From: CAYJCL01 sp964370475
GTDB lineage: Bacteria > Bacillota_I > Bacilli_A > RF39 > UBA660
NCBI GenBank assembly: GCA_964370475.1
Contig: CAYJJI010000002.1
Span: forward strand, 34,965-98,964
Reading direction: 5' to 3'
Length of the DNA: 64,000 nucleotides
The position numbers and the translations under genes were made by a program. Numbering within the stretch: the first letter of the stretch is position 1; every line of letters starts with the position of its first letter. The notes under the pieces were generated by a model. The model worked only from the letters and a program-made list of their open reading frames with translations. It was not told the origin of the DNA and did no database searches. Below are positions 63,986 to 64,000 of the stretch, one piece after another.

Positions 63986-64000
63986 TGTTTCACGTGGAAC
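63986..64000. other. Fourth parS site, cut by the window edge
   Basis: TGTTTCACGTGGAAC. No Noc site or DnaA box lies before it. The array probably continues. Confidence 0.8.

Overview
This window is the replication-origin region of a low-GC (by eye under 30% G+C) member of the Bacilli. It uses the standard genetic code: dnaA ends in TGA, and prfB carries its usual UGA frameshift. Gene content and order resemble the Bacillus subtilis origin neighbourhood, so I place it in Bacillota, probably an uncultured, reduced-genome lineage. The exact taxon is inference. No rRNA, tRNA, insertion sequence or CRISPR array was seen.

Layout. oriC lies between rpmH and dnaA (about 54.4-54.9 kb), with a second DnaA-box cluster between dnaA and dnaN. 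Rightwards on the + strand run dnaA, dnaN, a short comK-like gene, recF, gyrB and gyrA. After gyrA, 63.57-64.0 kb holds no gene but three copies of a composite site: a Noc-binding site, a DnaA box, parS and a second DnaA box in fixed geometry, plus a fourth parS. Leftwards on the - strand run rpmH, rnpA, yidC, jag, mnmE, mnmG, rsmG and noc. Then comes a 30-kb block: DUF1934-argS-rpoE-prfA-prmC-spoIIR-mntP-murA, a giant surface protein, a structured RNA with an oapA-like gene, rpmE, an ATP-grasp gene, rpiB, DUF1146, spoIID-spoIIQ, csp, hpf, secA, prfB, yitT, tilS, ftsH and a pilin-like gene. The usual origin order then resumes: soj-spo0J, mscS, DUF951, ychF, rpsF-ssb-rpsR-rplI, dnaB, walJ and rlmH. 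Three genes (lemA, murC and a class A PBP) run head-on to replication on this side.

How it fits together. Replication initiation (DnaA, DnaN, DnaB, SSB, gyrase), segregation (Soj/Spo0J with parS) and division control (Noc with its sites) are all encoded here, and their target sites are interleaved beside gyrA. Envelope genes (murA, murC, PBP, LysM-G5-M23 hydrolase, YidC, SecA) and translation genes fill most of the rest. SpoIID, SpoIIQ and SpoIIR indicate a sporulation-derived engulfment set. ComK and a prepilin-like protein hint at competence or surface fibres.

Most notable items: (1) the composite Noc/DnaA/ParB site array; (2) a roughly 440-nt structured RNA with its own strong promoter upstream of an OapA-like membrane protein, a candidate OLE-type ribonucleoprotein locus outside its usual context; (3) comK inside the dnaN-recF interval, lacking the C-terminal region that carries the MecA-recognition motif; (4) a pilin-like protein fused to Ig-like repeats and a 16-cysteine tail; (5) an unrecognised three-gene cassette with a Gln-rich repeat protein between ychF and rpsF.
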